Of a stretch of 5,277 bases of DNA, positions 1 through 5,277 are shown one piece after another; position 1 is the stretch's first letter; every line of letters starts with the position of its first letter. The DNA is taken from positions 1 through 5,277 of the forward strand of contig CAKSWM010000111.1 in assembly GCA_934511545.1 (NCBI GenBank). The letters run 5' to 3'. A program made the translations under genes and the position numbers. The DNA is from an uncultured Oscillospiraceae bacterium. GTDB taxonomy: Bacteria; Bacillota; Clostridia; Oscillospirales; Oscillospiraceae. The notes beneath the pieces are model-generated. The model worked only from the letters and a program-made list of their open reading frames with translations, was not told where the DNA came from and did not search any database.

Positions 1-527
1 AGGTTCTGAACAGTGACCTGCTCGACGCCCATGTGACCGGCGCCGATCTTGCCCGGGAAAATGCGGCTGGGATCCGTGGAGGAGCCCATGGAGCCGGCGT
101 GACGGTGGACAGGGCCGCCGCCGTGGGTGGTGGGAGTCCTCTGAGCGCCCCAGCGCTTGATAACGCCCTGATATCCGTGGCCCTTGCTGACGCCGGTCAC
201 ATCGACCTTGTCGCCTTCCGCAAAGACGTCGGCCTTGATCTCGTCGCCGACATTCAGGCTGTCGGAATTCTCAAGACGGAACTCCTTGAGGTGCTTCTTG
301 TAGCCGGTTCCGGCCTTGTCGAGGTGTCCCTTTTCGGGCTTGGTGAGCTTGCGCTCAGCAACATCCTCAAAACCGAGCTGAACGGAGGCATAGCCTTCCT
401 TTTCAACGCTCTTCTTCTGGACAACGACGCAGGGACCCGCCTCGATGACGGTTACCGGAACGACCTTGCCCGCTTCATCGAAGATCTGCGTCATGCCGAC
501 CTTTTTGCCGATGATAGCTTTCTTCAT
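1..527 (-). CDS. rplC: 50S ribosomal protein L3 (N-terminal 175 residues, cut by the window edge)
   Basis: Ribosomal protein L3 is a large-subunit protein that binds 23S rRNA early in assembly and reaches the peptidyl transferase centre through an extended loop. The N-terminus [16 protein letters not shown] is the classic L3 opening. The loop region is recognisable from about residue 117: [12 protein letters not shown], then [15 protein letters not shown] (134-148), PSRIFPGK (153-160) and [11 protein letters not shown] (165-175). The 175 codons are open and in frame to the edge; about 35 more residues would be expected to the left. The start at 527 is fixed by the Shine-Dalgarno TAAGGAGG at 535-542, 7 nt upstream. 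It is the second gene of the S10 operon, 178 nt after rpsJ. That spacer is unusually long for this gene pair and looks structured, which suggests regulation at this point (inference). Confidence 0.98.
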   Translation of the reverse strand, partial: MKKAIIGKKVGMTQIFDEAGKVVPVTVIEAGPCVVVQKKSVEKEGYASVQLGFEDVAERKLTKPEKGHLDKAGTGYKKHLKEFRLENSDSLNVGDEIKADVFAEGDKVDVTGVSKGHGYQGVIKRWGAQRTPTTHGGGPVHRHAGSMGSSTDPSRIFPGKIGAGHMGVEQVTVQN

Positions 528-705
528 TGTATTTCCTCCTTAAAGGTTATTGGTTACCTCGCATGGTCACGGAGCTTTCGTCCCGGCCAGAGGCTGGCAA
601 CTTAACCCGTCCGTATTCGCAAGCTACGGACATTGGGTCATTGATAAATTGTCTCCCGCACATATTTTAATGTGCCGGGCGCTGTGATTCGCTGTGGGTA
701 AAGAC
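528..705 (-). promoter_or_regulatory. Structured rpsJ-rplC spacer, candidate cis-regulatory RNA upstream of L3
   Basis: This 178-base gap lies inside the S10 operon and has no credible ORF. Read as minus-strand RNA it contains three strong hairpins. At 655-679 a 9-bp stem with one bulged base encloses a 6-nt loop. At 605-638 a 7-bp stem (GTCCGTA/TACGGAC) is extended by a 4-bp stem (ACCC/GGGT) across a 3-nt bulge. At 586-598 a 5-bp stem has a 3-nt loop. A longer-range alternative pairs 596-601 with 553-558 (6 bp, one G-U) and 604-607 with 545-548 (4 bp), which would break parts of the second and third hairpins. No hairpin has a U-run after it, so these are not ordinary terminators. The structured part ends just before the rplC Shine-Dalgarno (535-542). 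Autoregulation by an S10-operon protein is possible, but I do not recognise a named leader family. Confidence 0.5.
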
Positions 706-1017
706 TCAGAGCTTGATCTCGATCTCGACGCCGGCGGGAAGCTCGAGGGACATAAGAGCCTCGACGGTCTTCTGGGTCGGGTTCATGATGTCGATCAGGC
801 GCTTGTGGGTGCGGCGCTCAAACTGCTCGCGGCTGTCCTTATACTTGTGGACGGCGCGCAGGATGGTGACGACCTCTTTCCTGGTGGGAAGGGGGATGGG
901 GCCGGAAACCTGGGCGTCGGTGCGCTTTGCGGTGGCTACGATGGTCTCGGCCGCCTTGTCGATGAGCTGGTGGTCATAGGCCTTGAGTCTGATGCGGATC
1001 ATTTTCTTTGCTGCCAT
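706..1017 (-). CDS. rpsJ: 30S ribosomal protein S10
   Basis: S10 is a small-subunit head protein; in many bacteria it also acts as NusE, a partner of NusB in transcription antitermination. The 103-residue length is normal. Family motifs run along the whole chain: [10 protein letters not shown] (7-16), [12 protein letters not shown] (37-48), [13 protein letters not shown] (55-67) and RTHKRLIDI (69-77). The start at 1017 gives [11 protein letters not shown], matching the usual few-residue extension before IRIRL. Its Shine-Dalgarno AGGAGG at 1029-1034 is 11 nt upstream, somewhat long. A start at the internal Met6 is less likely because it would lie still further from that site. The gene is the first of the S10 operon, preceded by its own promoter and a long leader and followed by rplC. 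The stop is TGA. Confidence 0.99.
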   Translation of the reverse strand: MAAKKMIRIRLKAYDHQLIDKAAETIVATAKRTDAQVSGPIPLPTRKEVVTILRAVHKYKDSREQFERRTHKRLIDIMNPTQKTVEALMSLELPAGVEIEIKL

Positions 1018-1028
1018 ACGGTGTTTTT

Positions 1029-1045
1029 CCTCCTGTACTTCGTAC
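1029..1045 (-). promoter_or_regulatory. rpsJ ribosome binding site with adjacent small hairpin
   Basis: The minus strand reads AGGAGG at 1029-1034, 11 nt before the rpsJ ATG. Immediately upstream lies GTAC-GAA-GTAC (1035-1045), a possible 4-bp stem with a 3-nt loop. The Shine-Dalgarno assignment is firm; any role of the tiny hairpin is a guess. Confidence 0.85.
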
Positions 1046-1130
1046 TTTTCTTTGCGGCATTGGGAACCGCGTGGTCAGTACGGATGAGACATTTTTTGTA
1101 CACACAACCGTGCGTATCAGGCCCTGCCCG

Positions 1131-1157
1131 AAAAACAAACCGGCTTTTGGCCGGTTT
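1131..1157 (-). terminator. Intrinsic terminator inside the S10 leader
   Basis: Read on the minus strand, AAACCGGC (1150-1157) pairs perfectly with GCCGGTTT (1137-1144) around the 5-nt loop CAAAA, and is followed by GTTTTT (1131-1136). This is a full Rho-independent terminator lying 174 nt downstream of the predicted transcription start and 113 nt before rpsJ. A terminator here makes sense only if it is conditional, because rpsJ is essential and no other promoter is evident between it and the gene. Confidence 0.8.
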
Positions 1158-1337
1158 CTCTTCGCTCAGGCGATATACGCCTGTACAAAAAGCAATCTCA
1201 GCCGCCCGATTACTTGCGGAGTAACGTCTCCGCAACGGACATGCTCCACGGAAGTTACCGGCGAAAACCGCCGCAATCTCCCGCTTCATCGCGTTTTTGC
1301 GCACTTCGGCCATGGCTTTGCCGCAGCGCGCCCATAT

Positions 1338-1397
1338 AAGATAACAAATTTTTCGTGGACTGTCAAGCAAAAACTTCTCTTTTTTATAAAAATTTTC
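1338..1397 (-). promoter_or_regulatory. Sigma-A-type promoter of the S10 operon with A/T-rich UP-like region
   Basis: On the minus strand a perfect -35 TTGACA (1361-1366) is separated by 17 nt from the -10-like TATCTT (1338-1343, four of six consensus bases). Just upstream, 1367-1397 is rich in A and T tracts, as in the UP elements of strong ribosomal promoters. The expected start of transcription is near 1330-1331, exactly where the first leader hairpin begins. Confidence 0.8.
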
Positions 1398-1524
1398 ACT
1401 CGCGTTTTTGTGGGTTTTTGCCAAAGATTTTGGACCCGTATTTTGTATGCGCAAGGGTTTGAATATCACAAAATATACGCATTTTTCCGCGGAAAGCGCC
1501 CTCCCCGCCGTCCGGACAGACGAA

Positions 1525-1551
1525 AGCCCCCGCCTGGCAGGGACGGGGGCT
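1525..1551 (-). terminator. Terminator of the flavin oxidoreductase gene
   Basis: An 8-bp perfect GC-rich stem AGCCCCCG/CGGGGGCT encloses an 11-nt loop that can itself form three base pairs. It lies 33 nt after the stop codon of the upstream gene. The following minus-strand sequence begins TTCGTCT, a short and weak U-tract, but the stem is very strong. It separates the oxidoreductase from the S10 promoter. Confidence 0.75.
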
Positions 1552-1584
1552 CCGCTGTGAGGAGAATATAAATAAAAAGGATCG

Positions 1585-3531
1585 TTATGCCAGATCTATC
1601 GCCGCCCAGAAGCCCTCGAGCATCGCATGGCAGCTCTTGCGGGCGCGGACGCAGTCGCCGACGGCGACAACATCTTCGGCGGTGTCGGCAAGCGCATCGA
1701 CGACCGCGGAGTTTGCGCGCATACCCATTGCGAAAACGACGCTGTCCGCGGGCGTGAAATGCTCCGTGCCGTCCTTGTCAACGGCATAGACGCCGTTTTT
1801 CTCAACGCGCGCGACCTTCCAGCCGGTGCGGCAGGTGATGGGCTGCTTTGCAAACGCCTGCATCATGCCCTCCTTGTGCATCCAGTTGGCCTCGGGCGCG
1901 ATCTCCGGCTGCATCTCGATTATCGTGACGTCATGTCCGCGCTCCGCGAGGAACAGCGCGGTCTCGCAGCCGACCAGTCCGCCGCCGAGCAGGGCGACGT
2001 TTTTGCCGATCTTGTCCATATTGGTATAGATATCCAGCGCGTGCAGAACTCCGGGGTCCTTCAGTCCGGGGATGGGCAGCACCAGCGGCGATGAACCGGC
2101 GGCAACGATAACGGAGTCATATCCGCCCTCGCGCACAAATTCCGGTGTGACCTCGGTGTTGAGCAGTATCTTTGCGCCGGATTTTTCGGTCATATATACC
2201 AGCCAGTTCTTGACGCGGCCGAGATCGGCCTTGAGAGTGTCGTAATCGGTGAATTTCAGAAGTCCGCCGAGCGAATCGGTCTTTTCCGCGAGCGTCACGT
2301 CGTGGCCGCGCTGAGCCGCAGTGATGGCGGCTTTCATCCCGCCGGGGCCGCCGCCGACAACGAGGACCTTTCTGCGTTCTGCCGCGGGCTGTATATAGTT
2401 GCGGTAGCGCTGTTCGCGTCCCGCAGAGGGGTTGACGGCGCACTGGAAGTGCTGGCCGGTGTGCATTCCGGTAAGGCAGTCAAGGCAGCGCATACAGGGC
2501 GCGATCTCCGCGGCCCTGCCCTTGCGGGCCTTGTTCGGCAAATGCGGATCCGCGATCAGCGCGCGCACCATTGCAACGACGTCCGCCTTTCCCGCTGCGA
2601 GAATATCCTCGGCCATTTCGGGGTCGGATATCGCGCCGATGGTGACGACAGGAGTTTTGACATGTTTCTTTATTTCGGCGGCGTATTTGACGTTGACGCC
2701 GTGAGGCAGGAACATCGTCGGATGTGTGATGACGGCCTGGGCCTCCTCAACGTCGAGCGCGGCGGAGACGTGGATAAGGTCCACCTTGCCGTCGATGAGC
2801 TTTGCAAACTCAATGGCGTCCTCGATGCCGTATCCGCCCTCGATGCACTCGTCGCCGGACATGCGGTACTCGATCAGGAAGCGAGGGCCGACGCGCTGGC
2901 GGATGCGGTCGATGACCATCAGCGGGAAGCGGGCACGGTTTTCGATGCTTCCGCCGTATTCGTCTGTTCTGGTGTTGGTCAGCGGCGAGAGAAACTGGTG
3001 CAGCAGCCAGCCGTGGCCGCCGTGGACAAGGCACATGTCGAAGCCTGCGGTTTTGAGCAGCTCCGCACCGTCCGCAAAGCGGTCCGCGACCTCGTTCATG
3101 TCCTCTTCGGTCATCGCGTGGACGTGAACTCCGTCGTAATCGCGGATCATGTCAACCGGTCCGATGGGATATCCGCCGTCGTTAGCCTCCGGAACGGCGA
3201 CGCAGCCGGCGTGGTTGAGCTCAAGGCTGGCCTTGGCGCCATGCTCGTGTATTGCCATTGCCATCTCCGCAAGGAATGGCAGATTCGGATAAGCGAGCGT
3301 AAAGCTGCGCGGGTTTGAGGCCGCGTGCTCCTTGTCAACGGGCGTATCGCCGATCGTGACGTCGGCGGCGCCGCCCTTTGCCTTCTCGGCAAAATATGCT
3401 ATCATGTCCGGCGTCGGGAATCCCGCCGCGTCCATATAGCACATCATGTTCGGCGCAGAGAAGATACGGTTTTTGAATGTAACTCCGTTTATGGTAAGCG
3501 GCTCAAAAAGATGAGGATAGTATTTGTTCAT
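1585..3531 (-). CDS. FMN/4Fe-4S/FAD NADH-dependent oxidoreductase, dienoyl-CoA/enoate reductase type
   Basis: This 648-residue protein has the three-part plan of FadH, enoate reductases and the BaiCD/BaiH group, which reduce activated C=C bonds using NAD(P)H. Residues 1 to about 335 form the Old Yellow Enzyme TIM barrel that binds FMN: NRIFSAP (21-27), HGGHGWLLHQFLSP (170-183), TDEYGGSIENRARF (189-202) and RMSGDECIEGG (223-233). Cysteines C346, C349, C352 and C364 fit a 4Fe-4S site. A Rossmann FAD motif VGGGPGG (392-398), a second dinucleotide motif GGGLVG (516-521) and a C-terminal VGDC (624-627) follow. Glu539 after the second motif favours NADH over NADPH. In the HGGHGW motif Trp175 stands where OYE1 has Tyr196 and FadH has Tyr166. 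I chose the ATG at 3531 because AAAGGA (3541-3546) lies 9 nt before it; an open frame extends further upstream but includes the promoter. Substrate unknown. No signal peptide is seen, so it is probably cytoplasmic. Confidence 0.93.
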   Translation of the reverse strand: MNKYYPHLFEPLTINGVTFKNRIFSAPNMMCYMDAAGFPTPDMIAYFAEKAKGGAADVTIGDTPVDKEHAASNPRSFTLAYPNLPFLAEMAMAIHEHGAKASLELNHAGCVAVPEANDGGYPIGPVDMIRDYDGVHVHAMTEEDMNEVADRFADGAELLKTAGFDMCLVHGGHGWLLHQFLSPLTNTRTDEYGGSIENRARFPLMVIDRIRQRVGPRFLIEYRMSGDECIEGGYGIEDAIEFAKLIDGKVDLIHVSAALDVEEAQAVITHPTMFLPHGVNVKYAAEIKKHVKTPVVTIGAISDPEMAEDILAAGKADVVAMVRALIADPHLPNKARKGRAAEIAPCMRCLDCLTGMHTGQHFQCAVNPSAGREQRYRNYIQPAAERRKVLVVGGGPGGMKAAITAAQRGHDVTLAEKTDSLGGLLKFTDYDTLKADLGRVKNWLVYMTEKSGAKILLNTEVTPEFVREGGYDSVIVAAGSSPLVLPIPGLKDPGVLHALDIYTNMDKIGKNVALLGGGLVGCETALFLAERGHDVTIIEMQPEIAPEANWMHKEGMMQAFAKQPITCRTGWKVARVEKNGVYAVDKDGTEHFTPADSVVFAMGMRANSAVVDALADTAEDVVAVGDCVRARKSCHAMLEGFWAAIDLA

Positions 3532-3540
3532 CACGTTCCG

Positions 3541-3546
3541 TCCTTT
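3541..3546 (-). promoter_or_regulatory. Ribosome binding site of the oxidoreductase gene
   Basis: AAAGGA on the minus strand lies 9 nt before the ATG at 3531. It decides the start: an in-frame ATG at 3546-3548 overlaps this site and would lack its own Shine-Dalgarno. The chosen start also gives the normal family N-terminus MNKYYPHLFEPLTING. Confidence 0.75.
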
Positions 3547-3557
3547 CATGCTTTTAA

Positions 3558-3574
3558 ACCATCGGTTGAATGGT
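3558..3574 (-). repeat. Inverted repeat in the 5' UTR of the oxidoreductase gene, possible operator
   Basis: ACCAT and ATGGT form a perfect 5-bp inverted repeat around a 7-nt spacer. It begins within a few bases of the predicted transcription start (near 3576) and lies 27-43 nt upstream of the start codon. Such a site could bind a repressor or form a weak mRNA hairpin. A 5-bp repeat can also arise by chance. Confidence 0.3.
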
Positions 3575-3582
3575 ATGAACAA

Positions 3583-3612
3583 ATTATATATCCCGCGGCG
3601 GAAAATGTACAA
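3583..3612 (-). promoter_or_regulatory. Predicted promoter of the oxidoreductase gene
   Basis: The minus strand carries a perfect -10 TATAAT (3583-3588). An 18-nt spacer separates it from a weak -35 candidate TTGTAC (3607-3612, three of six consensus bases). A weak -35 with a perfect -10 fits a promoter that may need an activator. Transcription would start near 3576, giving a 5' UTR of about 45 nt. It lies after the dnaJ terminator, so the gene is likely transcribed alone. Confidence 0.6.
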
Positions 3613-3662
3613 CAACAAAAAACGGATAGCGTCACAACTGCCGGACACGCACAACGGACAGC

Positions 3663-3694
3663 AAAAAACCGTGAGGATAAATTCCTCACGGTTT
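3663..3694 (-). terminator. Intrinsic terminator after dnaJ
   Basis: A perfect 12-bp stem, AAACCGTGAGGA (minus strand, 3683-3694) with TCCTCACGGTTT (3666-3677), has a 5-nt loop and ends in a run of six T (3663-3668, three of them within the stem). It begins only 4 nt after the dnaJ stop codon. This ends the dnaK-dnaJ transcript and isolates the oxidoreductase gene. Confidence 0.93.
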
Positions 3695-3698
3695 CAGT

Positions 3699-4856
3699 TT
3701 ATTTTTTCTTTTTCTTCTTGCCGAACACGCTGCCGGCGCCGCTCTTCTCTCCCATGGTCTCGCCGAACTCGCGCAGCGCCTCCTTCTGGGCGCTCGTAAG
3801 GTTCTTGGGCACGGTTATATGCACGGTCACGAACTGGTCGCCGCGTCCCGATCCGCGCAGATGCGTGACGCCCTTGCCGCGCAGACGGAAAACGGAACCG
3901 GTCTGGGTGCCCTCGGGTATGTTGTATTTGACCTTGCCGTCCAGCGTCGGGACCTCGACCTCCGCGCCGAGCGCCGCCTGGACAAAGCTGATGTCCATCT
4001 CATAGAGAATGTCGTCGCCCTCGCGCTCGAATATATCGCTCTGGCGGACGCGGACATTGACCAGAAGATCGCCGGCCGGGCCGCCGTTCTTTCCGGCGTT
4101 TCCCTGTCCGTGCAGAGAAATGGTCTGTCCGTCGTCTATGCCCGCGGGTACATTGACGCTTATCCTGCGCTGTACGCGCTGCGTGCCGCTGCCGCGGCAT
4201 GTCTTGCAGGGCTCCTTTATGATACGGCCCGTGCCGCCGCATTTGGGGCAGCTCACTGTCGTGGAGACCGTGCCGAACGGCGTCCTCTGCTGCTGGCGGA
4301 TCGTGCCGCTTCCGTGGCAGTCCGGGCAGGTCTCGGGAGAGGTGCCGCCCGCGCAGCCGGAACCGTGGCAGTCCGGACATTCCTCTACCTTGGATATATT
4401 TATCTCCTTCGTGCAGCCAAAAGCCGCCTCCTCGAAGGTCAGCGTCAGCCCGACGCGCAGGCTGTCGCCCTTCTGCGGGCCGTTTCTTGTCCGGGTCGTA
4501 CGGCCGCTTCCGCCGCCGAAAATATCGCCGAAACCGCCGCCGAAGATGTCTCCGAAAATATCGCCCAGATCGCTGAAGCCGGAGCCCGTCCATGTGCCTC
4601 CGCCGCCTGCGCCCGCGCCGTAATTCGGGTCAACTCCCGCGAAGCCGAACTGGTCATACTTTGCCTTTTTGTCGGCGTCGGACAGGACCTCATACGCCTC
4701 GTTGACCTCTTTGAAGCGGGCCTCGCATTCCTTGTCGTTCGGATGCAGGTCAGGATGGTTCTCCTTGGCCAGCTTGCGATATGCTTTTTTTATCTCATCG
4801 GCCGAGGCGCTTTTGGAAACGCCCAGTACCTCATAATAATCTCTCTTGTCTGCCAT
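3699..4856 (-). CDS. dnaJ: Chaperone protein DnaJ (Hsp40, type I)
   Basis: DnaJ delivers unfolded proteins to DnaK and stimulates its ATPase. The 385-residue chain has the complete type I layout. The J domain covers about residues 5-70, with the essential HPD at 34-36. A Gly/Phe-rich linker (about 71-118) carries three GDIF copies at 98-101, 102-105 and 110-113. The zinc-binding region has four intact CxxCxGxG repeats starting at C160, C177, C203 and C217, followed by the C-terminal substrate-binding domains with VPAGIDDGQ (236-244). The protein ends in six lysines (380-385). The start at 4856 ([13 protein letters not shown]) is set by the Shine-Dalgarno AGGTGAT at 4864-4870. A GTG four codons upstream overlaps that site and is rejected. 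It follows dnaK after a 242-base structured spacer. No CIRCE element is seen within the window. Confidence 0.99.
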   Translation of the reverse strand: MADKRDYYEVLGVSKSASADEIKKAYRKLAKENHPDLHPNDKECEARFKEVNEAYEVLSDADKKAKYDQFGFAGVDPNYGAGAGGGGTWTGSGFSDLGDIFGDIFGGGFGDIFGGGSGRTTRTRNGPQKGDSLRVGLTLTFEEAAFGCTKEINISKVEECPDCHGSGCAGGTSPETCPDCHGSGTIRQQQRTPFGTVSTTVSCPKCGGTGRIIKEPCKTCRGSGTQRVQRRISVNVPAGIDDGQTISLHGQGNAGKNGGPAGDLLVNVRVRQSDIFEREGDDILYEMDISFVQAALGAEVEVPTLDGKVKYNIPEGTQTGSVFRLRGKGVTHLRGSGRGDQFVTVHITVPKNLTSAQKEALREFGETMGEKSGAGSVFGKKKKKK

Positions 4857-4863
4857 ATATAGT

Positions 4864-4870
4864 ATCACCT
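4864..4870 (-). promoter_or_regulatory. dnaJ ribosome binding site
   Basis: AGGTGAT on the minus strand matches the 3' part of the full Shine-Dalgarno sequence rather than its usual GGAGG core, with 7 nt before the ATG at 4856. It rules out the in-frame GTG (4866-4868), which lies inside it. Confidence 0.75.
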
Positions 4871-4924
4871 TATTTCACACTCCGGGCCGGGGCGGCCCCG
4901 GACGGGTGTTGTCTCGTTTCGCGC

Positions 4925-5050
4925 GGCGGCGGGCCGGCATTGCCCGCACCGTACTCGGTCTTTCTTTATCTCCGCCGCTTCCTCTTTCTTTTTGGGGCGC
5001 ACGTATATTCACGCACGCGACGGCGTGCCGGTAAAAACCGGCCCGCCGCC
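4925..5050. repeat. 13-bp perfect inverted repeat in the dnaK-dnaJ spacer
   Basis: GGCGGCGGGCCGG at 4925-4937 is the exact reverse complement of 5038-5050, with 100 bases between the arms. The repeat does not extend past 13 bases on either side. Each arm also takes part in a local hairpin (4929-4947 and 5019-5050), so the long-range stem and the local hairpins exclude each other. It may be an RNA structural switch or the ends of a small interspersed repeat; one copy cannot tell which. Confidence 0.7.
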
Positions 5051-5098
5051 ATTTTGTGCTGCGGTGTATTTGATGCCGTCAGCGGTCATTTATTTGAC

Positions 5099-5277
5099 TT
5101 ATTTGTTGTCGTCGTCAACGACGGTGTAATCGGCGTCGTAATACTGCTGTCCGTTGTCGGTGGTCCCGCCGGCGGTGCTGCCTGCGTCCGCGCCGGGAGC
5201 CGCGCCCTGCTGGGCATAGAGCTTCTCGCTGACCTTGTAGAACACCTGGGTCAGGGCCTCGGTGGCCTCCTTGATGG
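5099..5277 (-). CDS. dnaK: Chaperone protein DnaK (Hsp70), C-terminal 58 residues, cut by the window edge
   Basis: DnaK is the ATP-driven Hsp70 chaperone. The visible part is the end of the helical lid (EALTQVFYKVSEKLYAQQG), followed by a flexible Ala/Gly/Thr-rich linker and the acidic tail YYDADYTVVDDDNK. This lid-linker-acidic end pattern is typical of bacterial DnaK C-termini, and the position directly before dnaJ supports the call. The frame is open to the right edge and ends with TAA at 5099-5101. The ATPase and peptide-binding domains lie outside the window, so completeness cannot be judged. Confidence 0.93.
   Translation of the reverse strand, partial: IKEATEALTQVFYKVSEKLYAQQGAAPGADAGSTAGGTTDNGQQYYDADYTVVDDDNK

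Larger units (their letters stand above)
1018..1331 (-). promoter_or_regulatory. S10 operon leader RNA with predicted attenuator
   Basis: About 310 nt separate the predicted transcription start (near 1331) from rpsJ. As minus-strand RNA the leader shows, in order: a 5' hairpin at 1299-1331 (7 bp with one G-U, a G/A mismatch, then 4 bp); a hairpin at 1259-1273 (5 bp, 5-nt loop); a perfect 8-bp hairpin at 1214-1235; a perfect 6-bp hairpin at 1167-1183; and the intrinsic terminator at 1131-1157. The segment 1257-1267 can pair with 1145-1155, the terminator 5' arm and loop, at 10 of 11 positions. That segment overlaps the 1259-1273 hairpin, so the arrangement resembles antiterminator and anti-antiterminator elements. 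Known S10 leaders, as in E. coli, respond to ribosomal protein L4; whether anything similar binds here is unknown. The remainder, 1046-1130, shows only a weak hairpin near 1061-1077. Confidence 0.6.
4857..5098 (-). other. Structured dnaK-dnaJ intergenic region
   Basis: This 242-base gap has no credible gene and no clear promoter. As minus-strand RNA it contains: a long hairpin at 5019-5050 (6 bp ACCGGC/GCCGGT with an AAAA/TTTT loop, a mismatch, then 7 bp including one G-U); an overlapping alternative hairpin at 5013-5028 (6 bp, 4-nt loop); a 4-bp hairpin at 4948-4959; a 6-bp hairpin at 4929-4947; and a 6-bp GC hairpin with a 3-nt loop at 4887-4901. None is followed by a U-run, so termination is not obvious. 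The last hairpin lies about 30 nt upstream of the dnaJ start codon. The region could set the dnaK:dnaJ ratio through mRNA processing or translation (inference). Confidence 0.55.

Noticed and set aside
1059..1075. Plus-strand sequence resembling the T-box core (TGG then ACCGCG)
   Set aside because: It contains an extra base relative to the T-box consensus, and no plus-strand gene lies downstream.
999..1313. A minus-strand reading frame of 104 codons from an ATG at 1313, running through the S10 leader and overlapping the rpsJ start
   Set aside because: There is no Shine-Dalgarno before the ATG, which sits in a hairpin loop. The frame crosses the terminator and several hairpins, and the product resembles no known family.
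1442..1471. A possible second promoter for the S10 operon: TTGTGA (1466-1471), 18-nt spacer, TACAAA (1442-1447)
   Set aside because: Both boxes match the consensus poorly and a much better promoter lies downstream at 1338-1366. It is kept only as a remote possibility.
2302..3318. Long plus-strand open frame opposite the oxidoreductase
   Set aside because: It is antisense to a clear conserved gene, has no recognisable domain, and is expected from GC-rich codon use.
3619..3662. Loosely repeated TGTCCG/GTTGTG words upstream of the oxidoreductase promoter
   Set aside because: The copies are imperfect and unevenly spaced, too weak to call an operator array.
3819..4862. Long plus-strand open frame opposite dnaJ
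   Set aside because: It mirrors the Gly- and Cys-rich codons of dnaJ, yields an alanine/arginine-rich product without motifs, and has no credible start signal.
4846..5034. Plus-strand frame of 62 codons in the dnaK-dnaJ spacer
   Set aside because: It starts inside dnaJ on the opposite strand, lacks a ribosome binding site, and covers the hairpin-rich spacer.

Overview
This window carries five protein genes, all on the minus strand, so transcription runs from the right edge to the left edge. GC-rich coding sequence, near-consensus Shine-Dalgarno sites, the style of the DnaJ, S10 and L3 proteins, and a large Old Yellow Enzyme-type flavoprotein with an Fe-S cluster all point to an anaerobic Clostridia member, most likely Oscillospiraceae/Ruminococcaceae-like. 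That placement is inferred from protein style; no rRNA gene is present.

Layout in the direction of transcription: (1) the last 58 codons of dnaK (5099-5277); (2) a 242-base spacer dense in GC-rich hairpins (4857-5098); (3) complete dnaJ (3699-4856), closed by a strong intrinsic terminator (3663-3694); (4) a 648-residue FMN/4Fe-4S/FAD oxidoreductase of the 2,4-dienoyl-CoA reductase/enoate reductase type (1585-3531), with its own promoter (3583-3612) and terminator (1525-1551), apparently a single-gene unit; (5) the start of the S10 ribosomal protein operon, with a strong promoter (1338-1366), a leader of about 310 nt, rpsJ (706-1017), a 178-base structured spacer, and the first 175 codons of rplC (1-527).

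dnaK and dnaJ form the Hsp70 chaperone pair. rpsJ and rplC open the large S10 ribosomal operon, which continues past the left edge. The flavoprotein sits between them as an independent unit, and its substrate cannot be read from the sequence.

The least ordinary parts are non-coding. The S10 leader holds a perfect intrinsic terminator whose 5' arm and loop can instead pair with an upstream leader segment (10 of 11 positions), and that segment is itself part of a competing hairpin; this is the architecture of a transcription attenuator. The rpsJ-rplC spacer has several strong hairpins and a competing long-range pairing next to the rplC ribosome binding site. The dnaK-dnaJ spacer has a 13-base perfect inverted repeat whose arms are also used by two local hairpins. 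All three are pairing observations made by eye, without energy or covariation calculations.
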